Below are positions 8,224-16,404 of a stretch of 64,000 nt of DNA, piece by piece. Source of the DNA: CALUOB01 sp944322305. Lineage in GTDB: Bacteria; Actinomycetota; Coriobacteriia; Coriobacteriales; Coriobacteriaceae. The stretch lies in NCBI GenBank assembly GCA_963931605.1, contig OZ007031.1, forward strand, positions 1,054,001 through 1,118,000, in the 5' to 3' direction. The notes under the pieces are model-generated. The model did not search any database. It had not been told where the DNA came from and saw nothing but the letters and a program-made list of their open reading frames with translations. Numbering within the stretch: the first letter of the stretch is position 1; every line of letters begins with the position of its first letter. A program made the position numbers and the translations under genes.

Positions 8224-10074
8224 CTATGCCACGCCCCTTTCGGCGCTCGAGATCCTCCAGCTGACCGTTCGCTCGTAGTCGGCCCACATGCGCGCGTAGA
8301 GGCCGCCCGCGCGCACGAGCTCGTCGTGCGTGCCCTGCTCCACCGCACGCCCGCGGTCGAGAACCACGATCTTGTCGGCCGCGCGCACGGTGGAGAGCCG
8401 GTGCGCCACCATGAGCACGGTGCGGGGCGCGCCGTCACGCCCGCGCGCGAGCCGCTTGAAGGCAGCCTGGATCTTGGCCTCGTTCTCGGGGTCGGCAAAG
8501 GCGGTGGCCTCGTCGAGCACCACGATGGGGGCGTCCTTCAAGATGGCGCGCGCGATCATGAGCCGCTGCACCTCGCCGCCGGAGAGGTGGACGCCCTCCG
8601 CGCCGTACACGGTGTCCGCGCCGTCCGGCAGCTTGGCGAGAATGTCGTCGCACTGGGCGGCGGAAAGGGCCGCCAGCACCTCCTCGCGCGTGGCCGCCGG
8701 ACGCGCCGCGCGCACGTTCTCCAAGATGGACTGCGAGAACAGCCGGTTGGCTTGGAACACGAAGGCCACGCGGTCCATGAGGTCGTGGGGGTCCATCTGG
8801 CGCACGTCCACGCCGCCCACGGCCACGCGCCCGGAGTCCGCATCCCAGAAGCGGGGCACAAGCGAGGCCGCCGTGGTCTTGCCGCCGCCCGAAGGCCCCA
8901 CGAGCGCCACGGTGGCGCCGGCAGGCACCGAGAAGCTCACGTGGTCGAGCGCCGGCTCGTCGGCCCCCTCGTAGGTGAAGCTCACGTCCTCGAGCGCCAC
9001 GGAGTTGTCGCGCGGAACCTTGGGCGCGGCGGGCACCTCGACCACGGGAGCGGCGAGGGCCTCCTCCACGCGGGAGACGGCGTCCGCCGCCGACTGGAAC
9101 GCCTCGGACATGAACATCACGCGCGTCATGGCCGTGGGGATGACGGCGGAGAAGATAGCGTAGAAGGCGAAGCTCGTCGCGAGACGCGCAACGTCCGCCT
9201 CGCCCGGCGCGATGAGCGCGACCACCGGCACGAGAAAGACCGCCGCCGCGCTGATGAACGTGAGCGAGAGCGCCTGTGGCGTCTGGCACCACTTCACGGC
9301 ATAGTCTTGCGCGAGCACCGTGAACTCCTCGATGGCGTCGTGGAAGGCGCGGAACGACCGCACCGTCTGCTGAAACACCTTGAGCACCGGAATGCCGCGC
9401 ACGTACTCGGTGCCGGTCTTGTTCATCTTCACGAGCGACTCCATGTAGCGCGTCATGAAGCCCATGCCGCGCCCGCCCATCATGTAGAACATGCAGGCGA
9501 GGCTCACCGCCACCGGCACGAGGCACGCCGCGCCCAGGCGCCAGTCGAACACAAAGAACAGCACGAGCATGCCCGCGATCATGGCGATGGAGCCCGCCGT
9601 GTCCGGCAGCTTGTGGGCGAGAAGCCCCTCGGTCTCGGCCGCGCAGCCGTCAACCACGCGGCGCAGCGCCCCCGAGGCGTGTGTGTCGAAGTAGCCCAGG
9701 CTCGCGTGCATGAGGTGCTCAGCAGCGCGCTTGCGCATGTTGGAGGCGCAGCGGAAGGCCGCGAGATGCGTGCACATGAGACCGGCGAAATAGAGCGCGA
9801 TGCTCGCCACCGCGAACCCGAGCGCCCACCAACCGTACGCGGCTATGCCGGTGGCCGCTGCCCAGTTAGGCGCCGCGGCGATGAGGTCGCGCGCCGCAAA
9901 CCAGATGCAGATATAGGGACCGAAGCTCACGAGCATCGACGCCGCCGAGAGTGCGCAGCCCAGGTACGTGAGCGCGCGCCGGGGCCCGGCGAAGGCGAGC
10001 AGCCGGGCGACCGCGCCGGACTGCCGAGGCCCTCCGTCAGCGGAAACCCCGCCCGCCTGTTGCGAGTCAGACAT
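8224..10074 (-). CDS. ABC transporter, fused permease-ATPase, first subunit
   Basis: The product is 616 residues, starting at an ATG with GGAGGA upstream. A short N-terminal extension is followed by the six-helix permease domain. The ATPase domain has Walker A GPSGGGKTTAA, signature LSGGEVQRL, Walker B IVVLDEATAFADPENE and H-loop VAHRLST. The residue after the Walker B glutamate region (ATAFADPENE) is of the type seen in YbtP/IrtA-like siderophore transporters, a weak hint toward iron uptake. The gene heads the operon and diverges from an AraC-type regulator, with only about 130 bases between the starts. Confidence 0.92.
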   Translation of the reverse strand: MSDSQQAGGVSADGGPRQSGAVARLLAFAGPRRALTYLGCALSAASMLVSFGPYICIWFAARDLIAAAPNWAAATGIAAYGWWALGFAVASIALYFAGLMCTHLAAFRCASNMRKRAAEHLMHASLGYFDTHASGALRRVVDGCAAETEGLLAHKLPDTAGSIAMIAGMLVLFFVFDWRLGAACLVPVAVSLACMFYMMGGRGMGFMTRYMESLVKMNKTGTEYVRGIPVLKVFQQTVRSFRAFHDAIEEFTVLAQDYAVKWCQTPQALSLTFISAAAVFLVPVVALIAPGEADVARLATSFAFYAIFSAVIPTAMTRVMFMSEAFQSAADAVSRVEEALAAPVVEVPAAPKVPRDNSVALEDVSFTYEGADEPALDHVSFSVPAGATVALVGPSGGGKTTAASLVPRFWDADSGRVAVGGVDVRQMDPHDLMDRVAFVFQANRLFSQSILENVRAARPAATREEVLAALSAAQCDDILAKLPDGADTVYGAEGVHLSGGEVQRLMIARAILKDAPIVVLDEATAFADPENEAKIQAAFKRLARGRDGAPRTVLMVAHRLSTVRAADKIVVLDRGRAVEQGTHDELVRAGGLYARMWADYERTVSWRISSAERGVA

Positions 10075-10201
10075 GATGTCCTCCTAACGTATCGGATTCT
10101 TGATTGACGTTCTGACGCACGGTATCATGCGGAGCTAGAAATGTTTACGTTAACTAACTTGTATGAGACGCAACGGCAAAAAGGAGGGACGGTTCTTCAA
10201 C

Positions 10202-11221
10202 ATGGCAAGCAAAGCCGGCATATCCGCCGACCTCCTCGCGCTCTGCCTTCCCCAAGCCGAGCAGCTCGGCATCAGGCTTGAGCGCCGCGGGTGGTTTTGG
10301 GCGGGCGCCACAACGGGCTCCGTTGCCGACGGAACGATGTGGTTCTCGTCACCATCCCCGGGGTGCCTCGTGCTCTATCACGACGTGGTTCCGCGTGCCG
10401 ACATGCGTCTCCGAGAAGAGTCGCGCGGGCCGTACGCCTGCGCGTGCATGCTGAAAGACGCGGCGCTTGCCTGCTCGCAAAGCTGCGGGCTGGCGCTGAG
10501 GCCCGCCGGCGAGAAGCGCGGGGCCGAGCGCACCGAGTTGGCAACGTTCGTCGAACGCGAACCGCGCACGCTCACCAGCCCTTTGCACACGGGGCAACGG
10601 TACCGCTCGAGCTCCATTATCCTGCTGCCCGAGTTCTTTGCCAGGCTCGAGCGGAGCTACCCCGGTGAGTTTCGCGACATGCCCGGCCTGTTCGACACGC
10701 GTCTGGGAGCACACGCGGGATGGGAGATCGGGCGCGCGCTCAGCCGGATCTCCTCCCGTCCGCCAACCGGGTCGGGCGAGGCGCTCGCCCTGCGCGCCGC
10801 CGTAGACGGCCTCATCGCGTCGCTTGCGGCGGGCAGGGACGCCTCAACGCAAAACGAGGAGAGCGCCACCGAGCTGGTGCACCAGGTCAAGGACCTCGTC
10901 GAGCAAGCGCTCGACGCAGGAGCGGCGCCGCCCACGGTGGATGAGCTCGCAAAGGCGCTGTACGTAAGCCGCTCCCGGCTCTGCGCCGCATTCCAACGCG
11001 AGACCGCGCAGAGCCCCGGGCTGTACATGCGCCGAGCGCGCATCGAGCGGGCCTGCGAGCTGCTCAGCCACCGGCACCTCACGGTGGCCGACGTTGCCGC
11101 CCGGCTGGGCTACCCCGGCCTCTCGGCGTTCGACCACGCTTTTACCAGGGCAACGGGCCTTTCTCCGCACGCCTGGCGCACCCAAAGGGAGTGCGCCTCG
11201 CCGCAGCCGAGGACGCCCTAA
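10202..11221 (+). CDS. AraC-family transcriptional regulator
   Basis: The product is 339 residues. I chose ATG 10202 because AAGGAGGG precedes it and the upstream ATG at 10163 has no ribosome site. The C-terminal 100 residues hold two helix-turn-helix units (DELAKALYVSRSRLCAAFQR, then HLTVADVAARLGYPGLSAFD). The N-terminal 220 residues are a ligand or sensor domain with no recognised family. Divergent placement next to the ABC pair makes those genes the likely target, as YbtA controls ybtPQ; the effector is unknown. The shared intergenic region includes ACGTTAACTAACTTG near 10147-10160. Confidence 0.9.
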   Translation: MASKAGISADLLALCLPQAEQLGIRLERRGWFWAGATTGSVADGTMWFSSPSPGCLVLYHDVVPRADMRLREESRGPYACACMLKDAALACSQSCGLALRPAGEKRGAERTELATFVEREPRTLTSPLHTGQRYRSSSIILLPEFFARLERSYPGEFRDMPGLFDTRLGAHAGWEIGRALSRISSRPPTGSGEALALRAAVDGLIASLAAGRDASTQNEESATELVHQVKDLVEQALDAGAAPPTVDELAKALYVSRSRLCAAFQRETAQSPGLYMRRARIERACELLSHRHLTVADVAARLGYPGLSAFDHAFTRATGLSPHAWRTQRECASPQPRTP

Positions 11222-11507
11222 GCACCTCGGCACCGTAATTGCGAACCGTACGCTCTGAAACACCCCGGCGTCGTGCCATCCCCGCAACCGTGAGAGCCGC
11301 TGCGCACCGCCTTCCGCCATCGGCAAAATAAGCATCTCATAAGCTGCGCGTCACACCCGTTTGATTTGCCGATACCGGAAGTCCAAGCCCACCTCACACC
11401 TGCTTGAGATAGCAGGCCGATCCTGCCGCCCACACGCTTGGCGCAAGCGGAAACGGGATAGAGAGAACCCGTCTCCCTTTGCCCCCGTCTATATGTGCAG
11501 CGTGAAA

Positions 11508-11531
11508 TGGGTTGAAACGGACCCGTCCCCA
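11508..11531 (+). repeat. Dispersed 24-bp repeat, copy 1
   Basis: Core GGGTTGAAACGGACCCGTC followed by CCCA. The family core GGGTT-N6-AACCC can form a 5-bp stem; here one base differs. Other copies are at 12685, 13128, 15780, 15901 and 17313, all in this orientation. Confidence 0.85.
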
Positions 11532-11544
11532 TTCATCCCCTTCA

Positions 11545-11577
11545 TTACCGCCAATGGCGGTAAAAAAATGGCGGTAA
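11545..11577. promoter_or_regulatory. Three TTACCGCC/GGCGGTAA half-sites before the Fic gene
   Basis: TTACCGCC (11545-11552) and GGCGGTAA (11556-11563) form a perfect 8-bp inverted repeat around AAT. A third GGCGGTAA lies at 11570-11577, overlapping the region just before the AGGAGGGG ribosome site. This looks like an operator for repression at the start of the Fic gene, possibly by the Fic protein's own winged helix. Confidence 0.55.
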
Positions 11578-11588
11578 AAGGAGGGGAC

Positions 11589-12563
11589 ATGGCATACGAG
11601 CCGCCTTTTGAGCAGACAACCGAGATCAGCAACCTCTGCATGGAGATCGCCGAGCTCGTCGGCATGATCCACCCCGCCTCGGAGCTCAGCACAAGCCCGA
11701 CGCTCCACCGCGAGCTCCGGATACGCACCATCCGCTCATCGCTCATGATCGAGGGGAACACCCTCTCTGAAGAGGCGGTGACCGCCATCATGGACGGCAA
11801 GCGCGTGCTGGGGCCGGCCAGGGACATCCTTGAGGTGGAGAATGCCCAGCGCGCCTATGCCCTCGCCCCGTCGCTTGACCCGTATAGCGCGGAAGACCTC
11901 CTGCGCGCGCATCGCGTGATGATGAAGGGGCTCGTCGAAGGCGCCGGTTGCTTCCGCGCCAAAAACGTCGGCGTCTTCGATGGGGCCGAGCCCATCCATG
12001 CGGGGACGCCGGCCAGCTATGTCCCCGGCGTCGTCGGCGACCTTTTCGCCTGGCTCGCCTCGACAGACCTCCACCCGCTTCTCTCCTCCTGCATCTTCCA
12101 CTACGAGTTCGATTTCATCCACCCGTTCGCCAACGGGAACGGCAGGACGGGGAGGCTCTGGCACACGATGCTCCTCGCCCGCTGGCGTCCGGCCCTCGCC
12201 TGGCTCCCCGTCGAGAGCGTCATCCGGGAGCGCCAGCAGGGCTACTACGCCGCGCTTGCGCAATCGAACCGCAACGGCTCGTCGGAGGCGTTCGTCACGT
12301 TCATGCTCGAGGTCATCCGCGACGCGCTACGACCCTTCGCGATCCCGGACGAGGGGTCTGACGCTCGAGAGCGACAAGCGCTCTCCTATTTCTCCACTAA
12401 CCCAACGGGAACGGTCTCTGAGCTGGCAGACATGCTCGGCCGCTCAAAGCGCTCCGCCGAGCGCCTCGTGGCCAAGCTGCGCAAAGACGGCCTGCTCGTG
12501 CATGAAGGCGGCGCACGCGGCGGAAGGTGGGTTGTTGTAGACGAGCTGCATAACAGCGTGTAA
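11589..12563 (+). CDS. Fic-family protein with C-terminal winged helix
   Basis: The product is 324 residues. ATG 11589 follows AGGAGGGG. An inhibitory-helix motif S..xEGN (SLMIEGN) is at residues 51-57 and the Fic loop HPFANGNGRTGR at 178-189, so it is a class II (N-terminally autoinhibited) enzyme. Fic enzymes transfer AMP or other nucleotide groups to hydroxyl side chains. The loop has Asn where the consensus has Asp or Glu for Mg2+ binding; that variant is common but may change activity. The last 60 residues form a winged-helix DNA-binding segment (GTVSELADMLGRSKRSAER). The 3' end is part of a 29-bp tandem duplication. Confidence 0.9.
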   Translation: MAYEPPFEQTTEISNLCMEIAELVGMIHPASELSTSPTLHRELRIRTIRSSLMIEGNTLSEEAVTAIMDGKRVLGPARDILEVENAQRAYALAPSLDPYSAEDLLRAHRVMMKGLVEGAGCFRAKNVGVFDGAEPIHAGTPASYVPGVVGDLFAWLASTDLHPLLSSCIFHYEFDFIHPFANGNGRTGRLWHTMLLARWRPALAWLPVESVIRERQQGYYAALAQSNRNGSSEAFVTFMLEVIRDALRPFAIPDEGSDARERQALSYFSTNPTGTVSELADMLGRSKRSAERLVAKLRKDGLLVHEGGARGGRWVVVDELHNSV

Positions 12564-12612
12564 CTGTTCTCTATAGTGAGCAAAGCGTGTAACTGTTCTC
12601 CATGCTAAGCAA
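12555..12612. repeat. 29-bp tandem duplication over the Fic stop codon
   Basis: AGCGTGTAACTGTTCTC begins both 12555-12583 and 12584-12612; the two units differ at a few bases in their second half. The first unit contains the last codons and stop of the Fic gene. Confidence 0.8.
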
Positions 12613-12684
12613 ATATGCCAAGACATGTTCAGCATGAAAAACACCCGCAGGGGCGACCTCAGAGGCCGCGAAGCCCGTTACGCA

Positions 12685-12708
12685 TGGGCTGAAACGAGCA
12701 CGTCCCCA
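12685..12708 (+). repeat. Dispersed 24-bp repeat, copy 2 (diverged)
   Basis: GGGCTGAAACGAGCACGTC plus CCCA. Same orientation and length as the other copies, with a few differences. It lies at the left edge of the short-repeat array between the convergent Fic and MazF genes. Confidence 0.7.
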
Positions 12709-12743
12709 ACCAACCTTTTTGTAACGGCCCCAGAAGCAGCACG

Positions 12744-13045
12744 TTTTTCTCGGCAGGTACGGACGTCTTGCAGCATTTCCCCAGGAAACGGATCGGGGCC
12801 TGCGCGTTCTTCTCGGCAGATGCAGAACGGGCGCGCCTCGCGTTGGCGCGCCTCCTCCCCCGCCTCTGTGCTTGTCGAGAAGAACCTGCCGAGAAGGTCC
12901 TCGAACGGTTCTGCGGGTTGCGCCTGCCAAGAAGAACGCGCCAGCCGGCGACCGCCGTCCCAACCCGTTTTGCATCTGCCAAGAAGAACCTGCAGAAACC
13001 GGCTCCAAACGCCCATCTCCCCCGCATCTGCCGAGAGAAACGCGC
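12744..13045. repeat. Degenerate short-repeat array A with inverted halves
   Basis: The left block has TTCTCGGCAG at 12747 and 12810 (spacing 63). The right block has the inverse, CTGCC(A/G)AGAAGAAC-like, ending at 12885, 12937 and 12989, plus a fourth with CTGCC at 13028; successive spacing is 52 throughout. Between the blocks GGCGCGCC occurs at 12830-12837 and 12845-12852, forming an 8-bp hairpin with a 7-base loop. The whole 12564-13185 region lies between convergent genes, and I see no credible gene in it. Confidence 0.7.
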
Positions 13046-13127
13046 AGCGTCGCAGCTGCGATGCATACGCCACGGAACTGTTTTTACGGTTGATCCCGCG
13101 TGCCATGCCATCTTCGTCATCCCTCGA

Positions 13128-13151
13128 TGGGTTGAAACGAACACGTCCCCA
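13128..13151 (+). repeat. Dispersed 24-bp repeat, copy 3
   Basis: GGGTTGAAACGAACACGTC plus CCCA, one base from the best copies. It sits 35 bases from the stop of the MazF-like gene, at the right edge of the array. Confidence 0.85.
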
Positions 13152-13185
13152 CCTGACCCAGAAAAATACCCGCAGCAGCGAGCGG

Positions 13186-13506
13186 CTAATCCAAGCCCAA
13201 CACAGTCATCAACGCGCGGGAAACCTGTTCCAGGTAATCGTTCTCCAACACCCCGATACGCCTTCCCAACATGTCCCGGCTTACCGAGGCAATCTTCTCC
13301 GTCATGACGAAGCTCGTTCGCTCAAGCCCGTTTTCCGCAGACGGCTCAACGCGCACGCGCGTGGGAACGCTCGCGTTGTCATACGTTGTGAACAGACACA
13401 GAACCACCGATTCAAAACCGCGAACCTCATCGCTCTGAACAATGACCACTGGGCGAGCTTTGCTCGCGTACCGGTCGTCGCACATGGTCCAAATCTCACC
13501 GCGCAT
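13186..13506 (-). CDS. MazF/PemK-family toxin (mRNA interferase)
   Basis: The product is 106 residues, typical for MazF/PemK. The N-terminus MRGEIWTM and ARPVVIVQSDE are the conserved first strands of the SH3-like barrel, followed by a TSFVMTEKI segment that carries the usual active-site threonine region. These toxins cleave mRNA at short sites and are neutralised by the upstream antitoxin. The ATG overlaps the antitoxin gene end by 11 bases, so translation is coupled. The stop faces the intergenic repeat array. Confidence 0.88.
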   Translation of the reverse strand: MRGEIWTMCDDRYASKARPVVIVQSDEVRGFESVVLCLFTTYDNASVPTRVRVEPSAENGLERTSFVMTEKIASVSRDMLGRRIGVLENDYLEQVSRALMTVLGLD

Positions 13507-13741
13507 CGCGCATCATCCTCAAGGCAAGGCGATCGGAAAAGTCGGAGGCCTCCTGTTCGCTGGCAAACGCCTCAACCGTGGGCTCGGTAAGCCTGACGTC
13601 GAACGGAAAGCCCCTGTGCGCGTTAAACGCAGAAACGAAGATGCGCATCGCGTCCGCCGGAGTCGTCCCGAGAAGACGCGTGGTCTCGCGGAAGCGCTCG
13701 GCCTCAACGTCATCTACACGAGTCGCGAGCTGACTACTCAT
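13496..13741 (-). CDS. RelB/DinJ-type antitoxin
   Basis: The product is 81 residues from an ATG preceded by GGAGG. The N-terminal half (SSQLATRVDDVEAERFRETT) and the segment LGTTPADAMRIFVSAF match the ribbon-helix-helix domain of RelB/DinJ antitoxins. The C-terminal half would wrap the toxin. A RelB/DinJ fold paired with a MazF-type toxin is a mixed but known combination. The start region lies in an AT-rich stretch (13740-13800) that should hold the autoregulated promoter. Confidence 0.85.
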   Translation of the reverse strand: MSSQLATRVDDVEAERFRETTRLLGTTPADAMRIFVSAFNAHRGFPFDVRLTEPTVEAFASEQEASDFSDRLALRMMRDAR

Positions 13742-13983
13742 AACAACCTCCACCGATTTGCTCCAGATTGTTATCATTTTTACCCATTTATATCCAAATG
13801 CAATGCAACCGGCCTTGAATGAAAGAACGGAACGATGGGGAAGGCAACCGGCACAACAGGAGGGGTAAAGCAAACCTGTCGTCCTCTATCCCGTCACATT
13901 TTGGACTCTTCCGTGTGTAATAGATGAGGGAAGAGCAGCTGCGCCCTCGCAACACGCCATTGAGCAAGAGAGGAGGACGGCCG

Positions 13984-14511
13984 ATGCCGGAGCAACACGC
14001 CATACCCGATCACAACCCCGAGCGGCTCGTGCGCACCTACGCCGATCTCGTCCTGCGCGTATGCTACACCTACCTGCGCTCGACAGCCGACGCCGAGGAC
14101 GTCTGCCAGGACACGCTCATGAAGCTCATCTGCCGCGACGAGCCGTTCCGCGACCCCGGCCACGAGCGCGCCTGGGTCATACGCGTGGCGGCCAACGCCT
14201 GCAGGAACCTGCTGCGCGACCGCGGCGCGCACCCCGAGGCACCCCTCGACGCCGTGCCGGAACCCGCTGCGGTGCCAGCGCCCGGCGAGGACGAGCTCCA
14301 ACAACGCGATGGCCGCGTGCTCTCCGCGGTGATGGCACTGCCGCTCCCACAGCGCGAGGTGGTTTACCTGCACTATTACGAGGGCTACCCCACACGTGAG
14401 ATCGCGCAGATCGTCGGGGCAACCGACGACGCCGTGCGCCAACGCCTCAGTCGCGCCCGGGCTCGCCTGAGAGAAGACCTGAAGGGAGACTATGATGACT
14501 TCCCCGCTTGA
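13984..14511 (+). CDS. ECF-type RNA polymerase sigma factor
   Basis: The product is 175 residues. ATG 13984 follows AGAGAGGAGGA and is preferred over the upstream ATG at 13924. Region 2 lies at about 12-80 (YADLVLRVCYTYL, DAEDVCQDTLMKL, RAWVIRVAANACRN). Region 4 lies at about 115-168 (LPLPQREVVYLHYYEGYP, EIAQIVGATDDAVRQRLSRA). The gene overlaps the following DUF4179-type gene by 20 bases, the standard arrangement with a cognate anti-sigma factor. The inducing signal is not evident. Confidence 0.93.
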   Translation: MPEQHAIPDHNPERLVRTYADLVLRVCYTYLRSTADAEDVCQDTLMKLICRDEPFRDPGHERAWVIRVAANACRNLLRDRGAHPEAPLDAVPEPAAVPAPGEDELQQRDGRVLSAVMALPLPQREVVYLHYYEGYPTREIAQIVGATDDAVRQRLSRARARLREDLKGDYDDFPA

Positions 14512-15628
14512 TGCCTACACCCGATCGATGGACAACCTCCGCTTCTCCGACGAAGCCAAAGCCCGTATGACCGACAACCTAAGGGAGCTTGCAGATACAA
14601 GGGGTGTCGAGGAGAGTGCCCGGGGCGGGATCCCCGCCGAGATCCTGACCATGCCCAAGCGCCGGCCCAAGCTCCGGGTGCGGCGTTGGATCCGCGTCGC
14701 CGCCGGGCTCGCTCTGGCGCTCGCTCTGGGTGGGGGCGGCACCGTCGCCGTAGCGGCGGGCGTACTGCCCAACCCGGCCGACGTGCTCTCCGACGTCTTC
14801 GGCGACGCGCCGGCCCAGACCGAGCTCCTGAACGAGGTTGGCCGGCCCATCGGCGCGAGCGCGACCTCGAACGGCGTCACCGTGACGGCCGAGGCCGTGG
14901 TGGGCGACCGCTCAAACTACACCGTCGTGTACTCCGTCAAGTTCGACGACCCCTCCGTGCTCGAGGGGATCGAGCCCAACAAGAACGGCACGCTGCCCCT
15001 TGTTGCCGACGCGACCTTCCACGTCGACGGCACCATGGCCGGGGGCGGTGGGGCCTGGTTCTACGACGCCGAACCCGGCGACAACGCGATCCAGTACGCC
15101 GAGTCCATGGGTTTCACCACCTGGAACGGTGCAGGTATCATCGGACGCACCATGCGCTTCTCGATGAGCGGCATCCGCACCATGGAGGGCGAGGACTCGC
15201 GCACCATCGTCTCAGGCGACTGGAACCTCAAGTTCGCGATGAACTACGTCGACACGACCGTCGACCTCCCGGCCGGCCAGGAGACCACCTGGCAGGGCGC
15301 GGACGTCACGGTCGACGCCGTGGCGGTATCCTCCGTCGGCATCACGGTCGACTACACGATCGACCGCCAGATCGGCGACCTCGGCCCCTCCGGCGCGATG
15401 AGCGACGAGGCGCTGGCCGAGCAGGACGCGGTCCTGGGCCTCCCCGTCACAGTGACCTTCGCGGACGGTACCACGTTCGACGCCACCAACGCCAACACCA
15501 CCGCCGTGAAGCAGGGCGACGGCACGAGCGCCGTCACTAAGACGGTGACCTACGACCGCATCGTGGCCGCGGGCGACATCGTGAGCGTGACCGTGGGCGA
15601 CGTGGAGATTCCCGTGAGCGCCGCGTAG
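14492..15628 (+). CDS. Membrane-bound anti-sigma factor (DUF4179-like)
   Basis: The product is 378 residues, beginning inside the end of the sigma gene. Residues 1-62 are cytosolic and would hold the sigma-binding helix. One transmembrane helix (about 65-90, AAGLALALALGGGGTVAVAAG region) follows, then a 285-residue extracytoplasmic domain rich in beta-strand. This matches DUF4179-type proteins paired with ECF sigma factors in Gram-positive bacteria, which release the sigma factor on an envelope signal. The extracytoplasmic part contains repeated Thr/Asp/Val-rich strands but no motif I can name. A rho-independent terminator follows at once. Confidence 0.85.
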   Translation: MMTSPLDAYTRSMDNLRFSDEAKARMTDNLRELADTRGVEESARGGIPAEILTMPKRRPKLRVRRWIRVAAGLALALALGGGGTVAVAAGVLPNPADVLSDVFGDAPAQTELLNEVGRPIGASATSNGVTVTAEAVVGDRSNYTVVYSVKFDDPSVLEGIEPNKNGTLPLVADATFHVDGTMAGGGGAWFYDAEPGDNAIQYAESMGFTTWNGAGIIGRTMRFSMSGIRTMEGEDSRTIVSGDWNLKFAMNYVDTTVDLPAGQETTWQGADVTVDAVAVSSVGITVDYTIDRQIGDLGPSGAMSDEALAEQDAVLGLPVTVTFADGTTFDATNANTTAVKQGDGTSAVTKTVTYDRIVAAGDIVSVTVGDVEIPVSAA

Positions 15629-15650
15629 GGACTGAACAGAGCCCTTTCGC

Positions 15651-15681
15651 AGGGGCGAGCCAACCCAACCGGCTCGCCCCT
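15651..15681 (+). terminator. Rho-independent terminator after the sigma/anti-sigma operon
   Basis: AGGGGCGAGCC and GGCTCGCCCCT form an 11-bp perfect stem with a 9-base loop, followed by TTGGCCTTTTAT. Confidence 0.85.
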
Positions 15682-15779
15682 TTGGCCTTTTATGGAACAA
15701 GTATGTCGCCTACGCCGCAACGTAAAACGGGTTAAAACGAGCCTTTCCCTGCTCATCCACCCCTATTTCTGCCACGGAA

Positions 15780-15803
15780 TGGGTTGAAACGAACCCGTCC
15801 CCA
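15780..15803 (+). repeat. Dispersed 24-bp repeat, copy 4
   Basis: GGGTTGAAACGAACCCGTC plus CCCA; identical over 24 bases to copy 5 at 15901. A more decayed relative (GGGTTAAAACGAGCC) lies at 15729-15743. Confidence 0.9.
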
Positions 15804-15814
15804 TCCAACCGGAT

Positions 15815-15900
15815 TTGGACGACGACCTCAAGCGCTCCTTCTACGAGCGCGAGGCGGCCAACTCCGGATGGAGCGTGCGCGAGCTCCGACGTCAGACGAA
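15815..15900 (+). pseudogene. Fragment of a DUF1016/YhcG-type PD-(D/E)XK nuclease gene
   Basis: About 28 codons read SFYEREAANSGWSVRELRRQ, a signature of the DUF1016 N-terminal domain of YhcG-like nucleases found in restriction and defence loci. The fragment is bounded on both sides by identical 24-bp repeats in direct orientation (15780 and 15901) and has no start or stop of its own. It looks like a scrap trapped between repeat copies. Confidence 0.6.
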
Positions 15901-16377
15901 TGGGTTGAAACGAACCCGTCCCCAACGAACCCGATTAACGACGTTAACCCAGTTAGCAACGTCTTTAACCAGCAGCCAGCCCCGGCTAACCTAGACGGTA
16001 AACAGCCCATCAACCTATCCGCGTTGGGCGACAAGGCTGAGCCAATTAATGTTAATAGCGCCGATACTAAGGCTGATACTAATATCAATATGGCCGATAA
16101 CAATGCTGATAGTCAGCCTGATCAGCCCGCTCTGTCCGGTGATCTGGAATCAATTAAGCGCCAGGCGATTACTGAGCTGCGCCCCCTGGTTGATAAATTA
16201 GATCTACCACCCGAGGATAAGTTTGATACGTTATTGCTGTTGATTCGCACGACTGATGACAGTAGCTTGATCCCAGCTGCCCATGACGCAGCCAAGGCGA
16301 TCGCTGACGATACCCGCCGCGCTCAGGCCTTGCTGGACGTCATCAAGGAAATTGATTTCTTCGGGCAGAAATCATAG
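15868..16377 (+). CDS. Low-GC hypothetical protein, probably 5'-truncated and foreign
   Basis: The first in-frame ATG is at 15868, which would translate through the repeat at 15901. The native sequence appears to begin at about 15925. The N-terminal 75 residues are Asn/Asp/Pro-rich low complexity. The C-terminal 75 are a compact helical domain (ITELRPLVDKLDLPPEDKFD, then a DAAKAIADDTRRAQALLDVI segment). Codons are AT-rich (GAT, AAT, ATT), unlike all neighbours. From memory the helical domain resembles hypothetical proteins of Saccharibacteria (TM7), which are epibionts of Actinomycetota; this needs a search. No ribosome site fits the native start. A strong terminator follows. Confidence 0.55.
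   Translation: MERARAPTSDEWVETNPSPTNPINDVNPVSNVFNQQPAPANLDGKQPINLSALGDKAEPINVNSADTKADTNINMADNNADSQPDQPALSGDLESIKRQAITELRPLVDKLDLPPEDKFDTLLLLIRTTDDSSLIPAAHDAAKAIADDTRRAQALLDVIKEIDFFGQKS
15901..15924 (+). repeat. Dispersed 24-bp repeat, copy 5
   Basis: Identical to copy 4. It forms the left edge of the low-GC island. Confidence 0.9.
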
Positions 16378-16404
16378 TTGGATTTTAAAGACTACTATAT
16401 AGAT

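Larger units (their letters stand above)
11222..11588. other. Intergenic 367 bp upstream of the Fic gene
   Basis: No gene seen. Contains one copy of the dispersed 24-bp repeat (11508-11531) and a cluster of three GGCGGTAA half-sites directly before the Fic ribosome site. Confidence 0.6.

Noticed and set aside
7780..10107. Long antisense coding region opposite the ABC transporter genes
   Set aside because: His/Arg/Ala-rich shadow of GC-rich genes. The sense products are clear ABC transporters.
15925..16377. Plasmid or phage replication protein
   Set aside because: The low-complexity plus short helical domain has no replication, HTH or nuclease motif.
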